A DNA stretch of 35,432 nucleotides from Paenibacillus helianthi (GTDB lineage Bacteria > Bacillota > Bacilli > Paenibacillales > Paenibacillaceae), in the NCBI RefSeq assembly GCF_001909055.1, contig NZ_LVWI01000071.1, positions 1 through 35,432 on the forward strand. Direction: 5' to 3'. Every line of letters starts with the position of its first letter. Within the stretch, counting starts at the first letter, position 1. The notes below the pieces were generated by a model. The model was not told the DNA's origin. It ran no database searches and saw only the letters and a program-made list of their open reading frames with translations. Below, one piece after another: positions 1 through 8,171 of the stretch. Both the position numbers and the translations under genes were made by a program.

Positions 1-46
1 CCCCCCCCCCCTGCTGGGCAGGCTAGCGTGGGGTGGGCCAAGGCAA

Positions 47-203
47 GGTTAGGACGGAGCGGAGGGGAAGTTTGGAACTGTAGGAGCGATAGCGTCCGCC
101 TTTGTCTCCAGATGTTATCGCTAATAGCGATCTAATCCAAAACATCTGGAGACAACAGCGGCCGGAAGTCCAAACATTCCCCGGAGCGGAGCCTCTCCTA
201 ACC
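47..203. repeat. Imperfect palindromic intergenic repeat
   Basis: A long imperfect palindrome just beyond the 3' end of the UbiA-like gene. The outer arms share GGTTAGG at 47-53 with CCTAACC at 197-203, and GGGGAA-GTTTGGA on the left with TCCAAACATTCCCC on the right. A perfect 13-bp inverted pair lies at 104-116 and 141-153, and a further one in the centre at 117-131 (ATCGCTA/TAGCGAT). It resembles the dispersed palindromic elements common between Paenibacillus genes and could fold into a long hairpin that ends the upstream transcript. No transposase is present. Copy number cannot be judged from one window. Confidence 0.6.
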
Positions 204-221
204 GCGCCCCCCGCCAAACCC

Positions 222-1106
222 CTAACTCACATAAAAATAATCAATCAGCGTACACAGCAATATCACCATACTGATTACCTGATTCAAATTATACGAAGCC
301 ACCTTCATCAGCCGCCGGTTATGCGGCTTAATAATGCGGTGCTCGGTCATCAGCAGCATTGTAGCAATGCCGATACCGACCAGGTACATCCAGCCCAGAT
401 CTCGCCAGAGGTACAAGAACAGCAGCAGCATAATCATAATGAAATGCAGGCCTTTGGAAATGCGCAGCGCATTCTCCAGTCCGAAGAAGCTGGGAATCGA
501 CCACAGACCGTTCCTGCGGTCAAAATCGATATCCTGGGTGCCGTAGATGATATCAAACCCGGCGATCCAGAGCATAACGACTGTGCCGATCACGAACGGG
601 GTAAAGGCGATATTTCCCGTCACTGCAAACCAGGCGCCAATCGGCGCCGAGGCAATCACAAAGCCCAAATACAAATGGCTTAAGAACGTGAAGCGTTTGG
701 TATACGAATAGGATGAGATCAGAACGATGGCCACTGGCGACAGCACCAGACAGAGCAGATTCAGCATGCCGGAGGCTACAATGAACAAGGCATAGTTGAC
801 GATGATGAAGAAAATAACTTCCTTCTCCGCAAGCAGCCGCTGCGGCAGATGACGGTGCGCTGTGCGCGGATTTTTGCCGTCAAAGGTTCGGTCAACCAGA
901 CGGTTAAAGGCGTTAGCACCATTCCGCGCACCGATTAGAGCAATAAGTCCCCACAGCATCATGTGGCCGGATGGCCAACCCCCTGCAGCCCAGACCATCG
1001 AAATGATGGCGAAGGGCAGCGAAAACAGCGTATGGGAAAACATCACCAGCTCGCTGAACATTTTCAGCTTGAGCGCAGAGGTTTTGACAGCATTTAAGAT
1101 GGCCAT
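222..1106 (-). CDS. UbiA-like polyprenyltransferase
   Basis: Integral membrane prenyltransferase of the UbiA superfamily, which joins an isoprenoid chain to an aromatic acceptor, here most likely a quinone precursor. About eight hydrophobic segments are visible. The two Asp-rich motifs are present: NAFNRLVDRTFD near residue 70, and DIIYGTQDIDFDRRNG near residue 185. The NRLVDR form of the first motif is typical of the UbiA relatives linked to menaquinone (MqnP-like) rather than of ubiquinone UbiA. I chose the ATG at 1106 because a GGAAG site lies inside the end of the upstream aminotransferase gene and the family N-terminus fits; a longer frame to 1148 would overlap that gene. It starts one base after the aminotransferase stop, so the two are translationally coupled. 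The acceptor is inferred, not shown. Confidence 0.85.
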   Translation of the reverse strand: MAILNAVKTSALKLKMFSELVMFSHTLFSLPFAIISMVWAAGGWPSGHMMLWGLIALIGARNGANAFNRLVDRTFDGKNPRTAHRHLPQRLLAEKEVIFFIIVNYALFIVASGMLNLLCLVLSPVAIVLISSYSYTKRFTFLSHLYLGFVIASAPIGAWFAVTGNIAFTPFVIGTVVMLWIAGFDIIYGTQDIDFDRRNGLWSIPSFFGLENALRISKGLHFIMIMLLLFLYLWRDLGWMYLVGIGIATMLLMTEHRIIKPHNRRLMKVASYNLNQVISMVILLCTLIDYFYVS

Positions 1107-1107
1107 A

Positions 1108-2409
1108 TCATTCTTCCTTTTCTGTAGAAACTTGCTGCAGCACTTCATTCAAAGCAGTCAGCATGCCTTCAATATCCTCAGCGGTAATCACCAGGGGAGG
1201 CTGGAAGGCCAGCACGTTGCGGCCTATGCCATTTTTGCCGATTAAATATCCGCGGTCCTTCATCGCTTCCAGTACATCGTCGGTCAGCGTAGCCGAACCG
1301 GCAGCATCCGGACCCGCCAGCTCTGCACCCAGCATCAGACCAGTTCCCCGTACGTCAACGATCATTCCCGGATAACGTTCCTGAAGCGACTCCAGGCCTC
1401 CCTTGAGTCGAGCCCCCAATTCGGCTGCGCGCTCCGGCAGCTGTTCGTCGCGGATATAGTCGAGTACCGCCAGCGCCGTGGCCGCCGACACCGGATTCCC
1501 CCCGAAGGTTGAAGCCGAAGGCCGGTTCAAGGATGCCGCAATGTCATCTGTGGTCGCAAAGGCTGCTACCGGAACCCCGTTGCCCAGCGCTTTGGCCATA
1601 CTGATAATATCCGGCACAACGCCAAAATGCTCCATAGCGAACATAGCTCCCGTACGGCCGTAGCCCGTCTGAATCTCATCGTCGATCAGCAGCACGCCGT
1701 ACGCCTCCAGCAGCGCTTTGACCTCGCGGAAATAGGTGAGGGCAGGCATAATCATGCCCCCATTCCCCTGAATCGGCTCAACGATCATCGCAGCGATCGT
1801 GTGGCCTTTTTCCTTCAGCACCCGCTCCAGGCTTTTCAGAGAAACGGCTGCAGCCTCCTCCAGCGTAAGCTCCGGGTGATACGGACGCTCGATAAACGTT
1901 ACATCTTCATCCAAGTATTGATCCGTTCTCCACATTTGCAGCCCGGTTACACTCATCGTCAGATTGGTCCGCCCGTGCAGCCCGCTCTCCAGAGCAATGA
2001 AGCCTTTGCGGCCGGTATGCATTCTGGCTAGCAGAAGTGCCCCCTCATTGGCCTCCGAGCCGCTGTTGACAAAGAAGCTGCGGCGCAGATTCCCCGGAAG
2101 CACCTCTTCCAATCGCTCTGCCAAATCCACATTCGGCTGCGTAAGATACACCGTTGAGGTGTGCTGGAGCTGCTGAAGCTGCGCAATCGTCCGTCCTGTA
2201 ATTACAGGGTTGCAGTGGCCGCAGGCGACAACCGATACCCCGGCAAAAAAGTCCGTATACGGCTTGCCGTTCTCATCATAGACAAACTGCATGCTTCCAC
2301 GCACGAGCTGCGGCGCATCCCGGTAAAAGTGTGCGGTGCAGGGATAGAAATATTGCTTTCTTTTGGCGGCAACCGCTGTTCTTCCAATGGCTGTCTCTTG
2401 TTGCTTCAT
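1108..2409 (-). CDS. Class III PLP aminotransferase
   Basis: Fold-type I, class III pyridoxal-phosphate aminotransferase (ornithine/GABA/alanine-glyoxylate group), 433 aa, full family length. Visible landmarks are the PLP phosphate site NSGSEANEGA, the aspartate region LLIDDEIQTGYGRTG, and the Schiff-base lysine in SMAKALGNG. An AGAGG site eight bases before the ATG supports the start. It is followed at once by the UbiA-like gene, forming a two-gene operon, with a possible promoter of its own in the 146-bp gap behind it. The substrate cannot be assigned: the family covers ornithine, GABA, beta-alanine, acetylornithine and glyoxylate enzymes, and the prenyltransferase partner does not point to one of them. 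Confidence 0.85.
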   Translation of the reverse strand: MKQQETAIGRTAVAAKRKQYFYPCTAHFYRDAPQLVRGSMQFVYDENGKPYTDFFAGVSVVACGHCNPVITGRTIAQLQQLQHTSTVYLTQPNVDLAERLEEVLPGNLRRSFFVNSGSEANEGALLLARMHTGRKGFIALESGLHGRTNLTMSVTGLQMWRTDQYLDEDVTFIERPYHPELTLEEAAAVSLKSLERVLKEKGHTIAAMIVEPIQGNGGMIMPALTYFREVKALLEAYGVLLIDDEIQTGYGRTGAMFAMEHFGVVPDIISMAKALGNGVPVAAFATTDDIAASLNRPSASTFGGNPVSAATALAVLDYIRDEQLPERAAELGARLKGGLESLQERYPGMIVDVRGTGLMLGAELAGPDAAGSATLTDDVLEAMKDRGYLIGKNGIGRNVLAFQPPLVITAEDIEGMLTALNEVLQQVSTEKEE

Positions 2410-2516
2410 GAAGGGTTCCTCTCTTTCAGGCGCCCGTCCGGGCGGTACAGTAGGGATTATGAATCTGTAAAACTTCTTTGTGAAAAAAATTACTTAACAA
2501 TCATACGTTTACCGTT

Positions 2517-2555
2517 ATTATACGCTCCATGGCGATATTTTAAAATTTAAATAAT
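2517..2555 (-). promoter_or_regulatory. Possible promoter of the aminotransferase-UbiA operon
   Basis: A perfect minus-strand -10 TATAAT lies at 2517-2522. The -35 region, about 17 bp upstream, is poor (TTTTAA). It sits in the 146-bp gap between the U32 gene and the aminotransferase, giving a leader of about 100 nt. Confidence 0.4.
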
Positions 2556-4481
2556 TTAATTAAACTGCAGGGCACCGAGCGTATAACCAGCATACACAGG
2601 CGTAAGTCCGCCCAGTAGATCCTCTTGCGAATGTGTTCCGCGAAGGGCAGCCTGGTAGGCAGCAATGATTGTCCGCAGCTCTTCTGTACTGTATGTGGCG
2701 CCCTCGATCCGGAAGCTGGCAATACCGAGTCCGCGCATTTCCTTCAGCATTGGCAGGTAGCAAAGTTCTTTCGAGAAGAGCAGATGGCAGCGGCCAAATT
2801 GATCACGGTAGACTGGATTTTCACCCTTATCGGTTTTGAGAACCAGCACATCATTACGGACATAGAGATTATCTTCTTCAGCAATAGGCTCCATAACCTC
2901 GGTATTCTCATATAGATCATGTTCCATGTACATCAGCGCCGGTGTGCCGTGAACAACAACCTCCAGCGGCAGATCACAACGCGAGGTGAAGGCGGCAAAA
3001 TGCTCCATCGTCATTTCCGGTGATACGGTCAGCTTTTCCAGCCCCAGTCCGGCGTACAGCCCTGCAGAAAGATGATTGTAGATATTCAGATTGGCATCAC
3101 CGATCAATGGGTACCCGTAAGCTCTGTAGCGCCGAATGGCCCCAAGATTGGTAATCATCAGTCCATCAATAGGCAGTCGTTCTCCGTTCAGCAAATGATC
3201 ATACTGGTTAAAATGAAGCTCGTTCATCATCCGCGGCATGCCAAGGTACAACCGGGTATTCCCTTTAATGGCCCCAAGCTCCTTAATATCCTGCTTCGTA
3301 AACGGCCGGTCCGGCTCAAATACATCTCCAGGCAGATACAGGCTCTCTACACCCATTTCGATGACCAGACGGGCCTGCTCCATATTATTCACACGTACAG
3401 CTAGTTCCGGTACAGCTTTTGAACCCTTTCCTGCCTCGGCCAGACGTTCGCGCAGCTCCTGCACCCGGGTTTCGGACAGCTCACGTTCGGCAGTTGGCGT
3501 ACTGAATACCTTACCCGTGCTGTAGAATTTGCCTGTACCTTCGTACCGGCGGTTAATGTTCGACAGACCTGGTTTGCCAAAAGCGTAAGCGGTGGAGAAA
3601 TCACGTTTGCGGTTTTTGTATAGCTCTTTGGAGTCCACAGTCCGGTCAAAGCCAATCGGATCTTCAATATACCGGTCAATAGCCTCACTGTAGCTGTTCG
3701 CCAGGGAGACCATGAATTCCTTATCGCGCATCCGGCCTTCAATTTTGAAAGAGGTAATTCCTGATTCGATCAGCTCCGGAAGATGCTCATACATGAACAT
3801 ATCCTTGACGGCCAGCGGATATTCTGCCGGGAATACATATCCGTCCCGCTTAATCCGGTAATCCCAGCGGCAAGGCTTCATACATTTGCCACGGTTGCTG
3901 CTCATCCCGAATACCTGGGAGCTGAAATAGCAGTTCGCCCCGTGAACAGAGCACATATCACCATGAACAAAGTATTCCAGCTCCATGCCGCTCTGCTGCC
4001 CCAGCAGCTTAGCCGTCTGCAGGTCCATTTCCCGCGAGGTAACCACCCGGCTTACTCCAAGATCACGCAGCGCGTAGATCATCTCCAGATTGTGTACATT
4101 CATCATGACCGAAGCATGGATAGGAACGGTAAGCGCCATCTCGCGGATCAGCTCCAGCACTGCCATATCCTGAACAATCAGCGCATCCGGACGGACCTCG
4201 TCAAGAAACCGCAGATAGGCTCTCGCTTCCTCCACATCGTCTTCGCTGAAAAGATTGTTTACGGTGATATATACTTTTTTATCTAAACTGTGGGCGATGT
4301 CCAGGGCTTCAATAATTTCTTCATGCGATAGATTATAGCCTTTGCGCATCATTCTCATATTGAGTACAGGACCGCCAAAATACACCGCATCACAGCCCGA
4401 CTCGACCACTGCCTTGAAAATATCAAATGTTCCCGCAGGTGCGAGCAATTCAATTTCTTTTCCGTTAAAAAATCTTGCCAT
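2556..4481 (-). CDS. U32 peptidase-family protein (Fe-S RNA hydroxylase type)
   Basis: 641-aa U32 family protein. It opens with the family signature ELLAPAGTFDIFKAVVESG and AVYFGG. It keeps a cysteine set in GDMCSVHGANC and GKCMKPCRW (about residues 175-205) that in characterised U32 members (TrhP, RlhA, UbiU/V) binds a [4Fe-4S] cluster. Known members hydroxylate tRNA U34, 23S rRNA C2501 or quinone rings in an oxygen-independent way. The length is closest to RlhA (E. coli YdcP), but I cannot prove orthology. The AGGAGG before the ATG is strong. Only 20 bp separate it from EcfT, so it is probably the last gene of the ECF operon. The 'peptidase' name is historical for most of this family. Confidence 0.85.
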   Translation of the reverse strand: MARFFNGKEIELLAPAGTFDIFKAVVESGCDAVYFGGPVLNMRMMRKGYNLSHEEIIEALDIAHSLDKKVYITVNNLFSEDDVEEARAYLRFLDEVRPDALIVQDMAVLELIREMALTVPIHASVMMNVHNLEMIYALRDLGVSRVVTSREMDLQTAKLLGQQSGMELEYFVHGDMCSVHGANCYFSSQVFGMSSNRGKCMKPCRWDYRIKRDGYVFPAEYPLAVKDMFMYEHLPELIESGITSFKIEGRMRDKEFMVSLANSYSEAIDRYIEDPIGFDRTVDSKELYKNRKRDFSTAYAFGKPGLSNINRRYEGTGKFYSTGKVFSTPTAERELSETRVQELRERLAEAGKGSKAVPELAVRVNNMEQARLVIEMGVESLYLPGDVFEPDRPFTKQDIKELGAIKGNTRLYLGMPRMMNELHFNQYDHLLNGERLPIDGLMITNLGAIRRYRAYGYPLIGDANLNIYNHLSAGLYAGLGLEKLTVSPEMTMEHFAAFTSRCDLPLEVVVHGTPALMYMEHDLYENTEVMEPIAEEDNLYVRNDVLVLKTDKGENPVYRDQFGRCHLLFSKELCYLPMLKEMRGLGIASFRIEGATYSTEELRTIIAAYQAALRGTHSQEDLLGGLTPVYAGYTLGALQFN

Positions 4482-4501
4482 TACCTATTCCTCCTAAAAT
4501 A

Positions 4502-5293
4502 TCACAATAATGCCACTGCAACTCCCATGATAATAAACATAGCAACAAAAACAGTATCGGCAGCGCCCCACCTCAAACGGTGATACCGGCTGCGCGGAGC
4601 ATCCATGCGGAAGCCTCTGGCTTCCATGGAATAGACCAGATCCTGTGCCCGCCGGAAGGCGCTGGAGATCACCGGCACAAGCAGCGACACCAGCATCCGC
4701 GCTTTCTCTTTCAAAGGCAGCTCCTGCAGATCAGCTCCGCGGGAGGCCTGGGCCTTCATAATAATCTGCGATTCATCCAGAATCGTAGGAATAAACCGCA
4801 GCGCAATGCTGATCATCAGCGTGATCCGGTCCGGCGACAGTCCTAATTTCTTGAAGGGTGCCAGGATCCCCTCTAGTCCCTGATTGAGCTTGCCAGGCGT
4901 TGTGGTAAAGGTAAGGAGCGCCGTGAACGTGATCAGAAACAGCATGCGGATGACAGAAAAAGCAGCCAGGCGCAGCCCCCCCTCATGCAGCGAGAACGAG
5001 CCGGCGGACCAGAGCACATCTCCCTCTTTGACGGACAGAAGCTGTACGATGAAGATGAACAGCATCAAATAACGCAAGGGCTTGGCCGCCTTGATGAAAT
5101 ACTTCAGCGGAATACGCGTCGAAGCCATGATCGTAATCGAAAATACAGCCAGCAGCACCATCGACAGCCAGGAATCCGACAGCAGAATTACAGCTACATA
5201 CAGCAGCATCCCGGTAAGCTTGGAACGCGCATCCAGCTTGTGCACCCACGATCCGGTCTCAATGCTTCGTCCCAGCAGCAGCCGCTCATTCAT
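4502..5293 (-). CDS. ecfT: ECF transporter transmembrane subunit EcfT
   Basis: Membrane scaffold of an energy-coupling factor importer; it links the substrate-binding S component to the two ATPases. Five to six hydrophobic segments are visible. The two coupling-helix motifs that contact the ATPases appear as A-S-R-G (AQASRGADL) and A-R-G (MEARGFRMD), as expected for EcfT. The ATG at 5293 is preferred over the one at 5299 because the GGGGG site then has normal spacing. It overlaps the end of ecfA2 by a few bases, which indicates coupled translation. Confidence 0.9.
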   Translation of the reverse strand: MNERLLLGRSIETGSWVHKLDARSKLTGMLLYVAVILLSDSWLSMVLLAVFSITIMASTRIPLKYFIKAAKPLRYLMLFIFIVQLLSVKEGDVLWSAGSFSLHEGGLRLAAFSVIRMLFLITFTALLTFTTTPGKLNQGLEGILAPFKKLGLSPDRITLMISIALRFIPTILDESQIIMKAQASRGADLQELPLKEKARMLVSLLVPVISSAFRRAQDLVYSMEARGFRMDAPRSRYHRLRWGAADTVFVAMFIIMGVAVALL

Positions 5294-6185
5294 GGGCATC
5301 CCCCATTCCAGCCGTGTTGCCTGATCTGACGGTCCCCGGCAATGAAGCGATCAGCTCGGCAAGGCTCTCAGCGGTAAGGCGGGGCCTCTCGCCCGCAAGG
5401 CCGAACTGGCCGGCAATGGCGTGCCAGTAACGGAGCGAATGCGGCACACCCAGACCGCAGCGCGTAAGGATGTCCGGATCGGCAGCAAGTTCTCCACCGC
5501 TGCCCTGAAATGCAATTTTCCCGTCCTTTAACAGAATCCAGCGGTCAGCAACCGGCAGCAGTTCATCCATCCGGTGGGTTACGATAATAACCGTCCGGCC
5601 CTGTTCGCGGCAGAGACGCTCCAATTGCGCGATCAACTCCGCGCGGCTGACCGGGTCCAGAGTGGCGGTCGGCTCGTCCAGCACGACAATTTCCGGGTCC
5701 ATGGCCAGTACGGAGGCGATGGCTGCCTTACGCATCTGTCCTCCGCTTAAGCGGAATGGATTGCGCGAGAGCAAGGCGAGGTCCAGCCCCATTTCGAGCA
5801 TGGCTTTGCGTGCGCGCTCCTTGGCCTCCTCCGGACTCATGCCAAAGTTGAGCGGTCCAAAGATCAGGTCCTTTTCCACCGTATCTTCGAACATCTGCTG
5901 CTCCGGAAATTGAAAGACCAGTCCGACCCGGCGGCGCAGCGGCAGCAGCTTCGGTGATTTCTCACCGGCCCGTATAGTCACATCCAGCACTTTTACCGTC
6001 CCCTGCGTTGGTTTAAGGATGCCATTAAAGAGCTGCAGCAGCGTAGATTTGCCCGAACCCGTTGCACCCGCAATCCCGGTAAGCAAGCCTTTGGGAATAC
6101 CAAGGGTAATATCATGCAGCGCCGTCTGCTTCCACAAGCTTTTCTCGGCGTAAGTAAAGCTTACTTGCTCTAGTTGTATGGCCAT
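5286..6185 (-). CDS. ecfA2: ECF transporter ATPase EcfA2
   Basis: ABC ATPase of the ECF module. Walker A is GATGSGKST, the ABC signature is LSGGQMRKAAIA, Walker B is IVVLDEPTATLD, and the switch histidine follows in IIVTHRM. The Q-loop sequence FQFPEQQMFEDTVEKD is the form typical of EcfA2 as opposed to EcfA1. The ATG at 6185 starts at the conserved MAIQLEQVSFTY and overlaps the end of ecfA1 by 16 bases; a longer open frame to 6290 is inside ecfA1 and not credible. It pairs with the next gene to power S-component cycling. Confidence 0.92.
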   Translation of the reverse strand: MAIQLEQVSFTYAEKSLWKQTALHDITLGIPKGLLTGIAGATGSGKSTLLQLFNGILKPTQGTVKVLDVTIRAGEKSPKLLPLRRRVGLVFQFPEQQMFEDTVEKDLIFGPLNFGMSPEEAKERARKAMLEMGLDLALLSRNPFRLSGGQMRKAAIASVLAMDPEIVVLDEPTATLDPVSRAELIAQLERLCREQGRTVIIVTHRMDELLPVADRWILLKDGKIAFQGSGGELAADPDILTRCGLGVPHSLRYWHAIAGQFGLAGERPRLTAESLAELIASLPGTVRSGNTAGMGDAHE

Positions 6186-7030
6186 AGTGTATCTATTAGC
6201 TCCTTTTCGCTGGCGGGCACATCCACCCTGATTCCCCGGCTTTGCAATTCCCGGGCAAGACGCCAAGGATACGGCTCCAGCAGATGGCATTTCTCCAGAA
6301 GCTCTGCATTTCTGAACAGCGCCTGCGGGGTCGTATCAGCGGCAAGACCACCGCCATGCAGGGCCAGTACCCGGTCCGAGGCCAGGATCTCGTCCGCATC
6401 ATGCGTGATCATCAGGATGGTGTACTGCCCATCTGATCTCATCCCTTGAAGAATGCGCAGCAGCTCATCACGGCTCGCCTCATCCAACATGGAAGAGGCC
6501 TCGTCAAAGATGACGATGCCTGGCTTCATAGCTAGGATGGATGCAATGGCAACACGCTGCTTCTGTCCACCCGACAGCTCGCCCGGATGCTTGGCCAGCA
6601 GATCCTCAATCCCCAGCTTCAAGGTATAGGTTCTCAGGCGTTCCTCCATCTCCGCGTAGGGCAAACACAGCCCCTCCAGCCCAAACAATATATCTTCCTC
6701 CACCGTAGCCCCGATGAATTGATTGTCGGGATTCTGGAACACCATACCGATGCATTGGCGGATGGCGCCAATCGTTTCTTCACCCAGCTGATGGCCGCAT
6801 ATGGTGATCTCTCCGCCGCTTTTGGGCAGTAGGGCGTTCATCAGCTTAACCAGTGTGGACTTGCCGCAGCCGTTCGGTCCTACTATACTCACCCACTGGC
6901 CCTGTGGAATGGATACGCTGATATTGTGGAGAATAGGATGCTCCGGATCATAGCCAAAAGATACTCCGTCCAGCTGGATCACAGCCAGCACCCCGCCTGC
7001 ATTCTCCACGTCTTGATATGCTTTATTCAT
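6170..7030 (-). CDS. ecfA1: ECF transporter ATPase EcfA1
   Basis: ABC ATPase of the ECF module with Walker A GPNGCGKST, signature LSGGQKQRVAIA and Walker B IVIFDEASSMLD. The Q-loop FQNPDNQFIGATVEED is diagnostic of EcfA1. The GGAGGG site abuts an ATG at 7039 but is nine bases from the ATG at 7030, so 7030 is the likely start. It lies 30 bp after the Gx S component and runs into ecfA2. The order S-A1-A2-T in one operon suggests a dedicated (group I-like) ECF transporter rather than the shared module usually found next to ribosomal protein genes. Confidence 0.92.
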   Translation of the reverse strand: MNKAYQDVENAGGVLAVIQLDGVSFGYDPEHPILHNISVSIPQGQWVSIVGPNGCGKSTLVKLMNALLPKSGGEITICGHQLGEETIGAIRQCIGMVFQNPDNQFIGATVEEDILFGLEGLCLPYAEMEERLRTYTLKLGIEDLLAKHPGELSGGQKQRVAIASILAMKPGIVIFDEASSMLDEASRDELLRILQGMRSDGQYTILMITHDADEILASDRVLALHGGGLAADTTPQALFRNAELLEKCHLLEPYPWRLARELQSRGIRVDVPASEKELIDTLWPYN

Positions 7031-7060
7031 GTTAGTCATCCCTCCGCTGATGGGTCCGCT

Positions 7061-7612
7061 TTAGCCCAAAAACTCTTCAAACAGCGATATTTTGGACAGC
7101 GACGCTATCAGATAACGTACGGCGAAGCCAACTGCGATCCCCGTCACAATCCCGGTAATAAGCAGCACCGGCAAGTAATAGAAAATACTCATAGATTTGA
7201 ATACAATGGCTGCCGCGAACAGCTGCCCCGTATTATGGGCCAGTCCACCCGCTATACTAATACCGATCACACTCAACTTTCCGCCTCCCCACTTCACCAG
7301 CAGGAACATCACCACAAAGCTGAGCAGCGATCCGAACAGACTGAAGAGAAGACTCGAAAAGGTGCCAAGCAGGAATGCTGTAAGCAATGTCTTCAAAATG
7401 ACCAGCACAAAGGCGTCACGGCCCCGTAAAAAGAAAATACAGGTCAAAATCATGATATTGGCGAAGCCGAGCTTGGCACCAGGCATGAGTCCGACCCCAA
7501 CCAGCGGGATCTGGGCCTCCACCAGACTTAGTACTACAGCGACCGCTGCGAAAATAGCCACAATCACCGTACGCTTTAATGCTGTTGCCGATTCACTACT
7601 GGACATAGGCAT
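7061..7612 (-). CDS. Gx transporter family protein (putative ECF S component)
   Basis: 183-aa membrane protein of the Gx transporter family, long annotated as 'heptaprenyl diphosphate synthase component I'. Five to six hydrophobic helices are visible, with the family's GVGLMPGAKLGFANI and GGLAHNTGQL. Its size and topology fit an ECF S component. Placement directly before EcfA1-A2-T supports that role; the ligand is unknown. The ATG lies about nine bases after a GGAGG inside the end of the upstream NusG-II gene, with a 17-base overlap, so translation is coupled. Confidence 0.85.
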   Translation of the reverse strand: MPMSSSESATALKRTVIVAIFAAVAVVLSLVEAQIPLVGVGLMPGAKLGFANIMILTCIFFLRGRDAFVLVILKTLLTAFLLGTFSSLLFSLFGSLLSFVVMFLLVKWGGGKLSVIGISIAGGLAHNTGQLFAAAIVFKSMSIFYYLPVLLITGIVTGIAVGFAVRYLIASLSKISLFEEFLG

Positions 7613-7988
7613 CTATATCATCCTCCCCCGACACACCGCCTGCAATTTCTACTAACACCCGGTGCGGCAGGCACACGATGGTCTGCTTCGGACGGGTAAT
7701 ATGGCCAAAGCCCAGGCATACCTTATCGGGACAGTCTGCATCGTACATTTCAATCCCATAGTCATACACCTTCAGAATGTTATAGCCGCGCTCTGTGCGG
7801 ATATCAATGGTTTGTTCTTCTTTTGTAAGCTTCACTGTCTTATACAGCTTGCCATCCACCGTTATATTAGCTACCAGGTTGTTTCCGGGTCCCGCCTTGT
7901 CGCTATCGTTCGAGAGCCATCTCGGCACGATAAAAGCAAGCGCGGCAATGAGCACGATGGAAATCAGCAGCACATCTGCGCGTTTCAT
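7596..7988 (-). CDS. NusG domain II-containing membrane-anchored protein
   Basis: 130-aa protein with one N-terminal membrane anchor (about residues 5-24) and an extracytoplasmic NusG-domain-II fold. It carries the cysteine region CPDKVCLGFGHI and the IVCLPHRVLVEI strand typical of these proteins. In many Firmicutes this family is encoded beside a Gx-type membrane protein, as here, and both often sit in redox or flavin loci; that link is inference. A good GGGAGA site precedes the ATG. It is the first gene of the ECF operon, downstream of a convincing sigma-A promoter. Confidence 0.85.
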   Translation of the reverse strand: MKRADVLLISIVLIAALAFIVPRWLSNDSDKAGPGNNLVANITVDGKLYKTVKLTKEEQTIDIRTERGYNILKVYDYGIEMYDADCPDKVCLGFGHITRPKQTIVCLPHRVLVEIAGGVSGEDDIDAYVQ

Positions 7989-8029
7989 AATGATCTCCCT
8001 TATTTTTTAGTTAAAATCCAGACTTATTA

Positions 8030-8058
8030 ATTATAACGGTCCGTTTGCAATCCTTCAA
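8030..8058 (-). promoter_or_regulatory. Sigma-A promoter of the NusGII-Gx-EcfA1A2T-U32 operon
   Basis: On the minus strand, TTGAAG (8053-8058) and a perfect TATAAT (8030-8035) are separated by 17 bp. The start codon at 7988 lies about 35 nt beyond the expected transcription start. Confidence 0.7.
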
Positions 8059-8118
8059 TGAATGTACTCGGGTTTTGTCGGTTTTAGGGAGCAGTTCACA
8101 AAATAGGCACGCAAGCAG

Positions 8119-8154
8119 AAGCGGATACCGATCATAAATGGATGGCATCCGCTT
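8119..8154 (-). terminator. Probable terminator after the HD-GYP gene
   Basis: Inverted repeat AAGCGGATACC / GGCATCCGCTT with one mismatch, 18 bp beyond the HD-GYP stop. On the minus strand it is followed by the mixed tract TTCTGCTTG, so the U-tract is weak. Confidence 0.5.
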
Positions 8155-8171
8155 CAATAAGAAATATTAGG

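Noticed and set aside
102..683. Plus-strand 193-aa frame opposite the UbiA-like gene
   Set aside because: Shadow of a clear prenyltransferase; it begins inside the palindromic repeat and has low-complexity Gln/His runs.
2556..4481. True collagenase/protease function for the U32 gene
   Set aside because: The cysteine set for an Fe-S cluster and the length point to the RNA or quinone hydroxylase branch; the peptidase name is historical.
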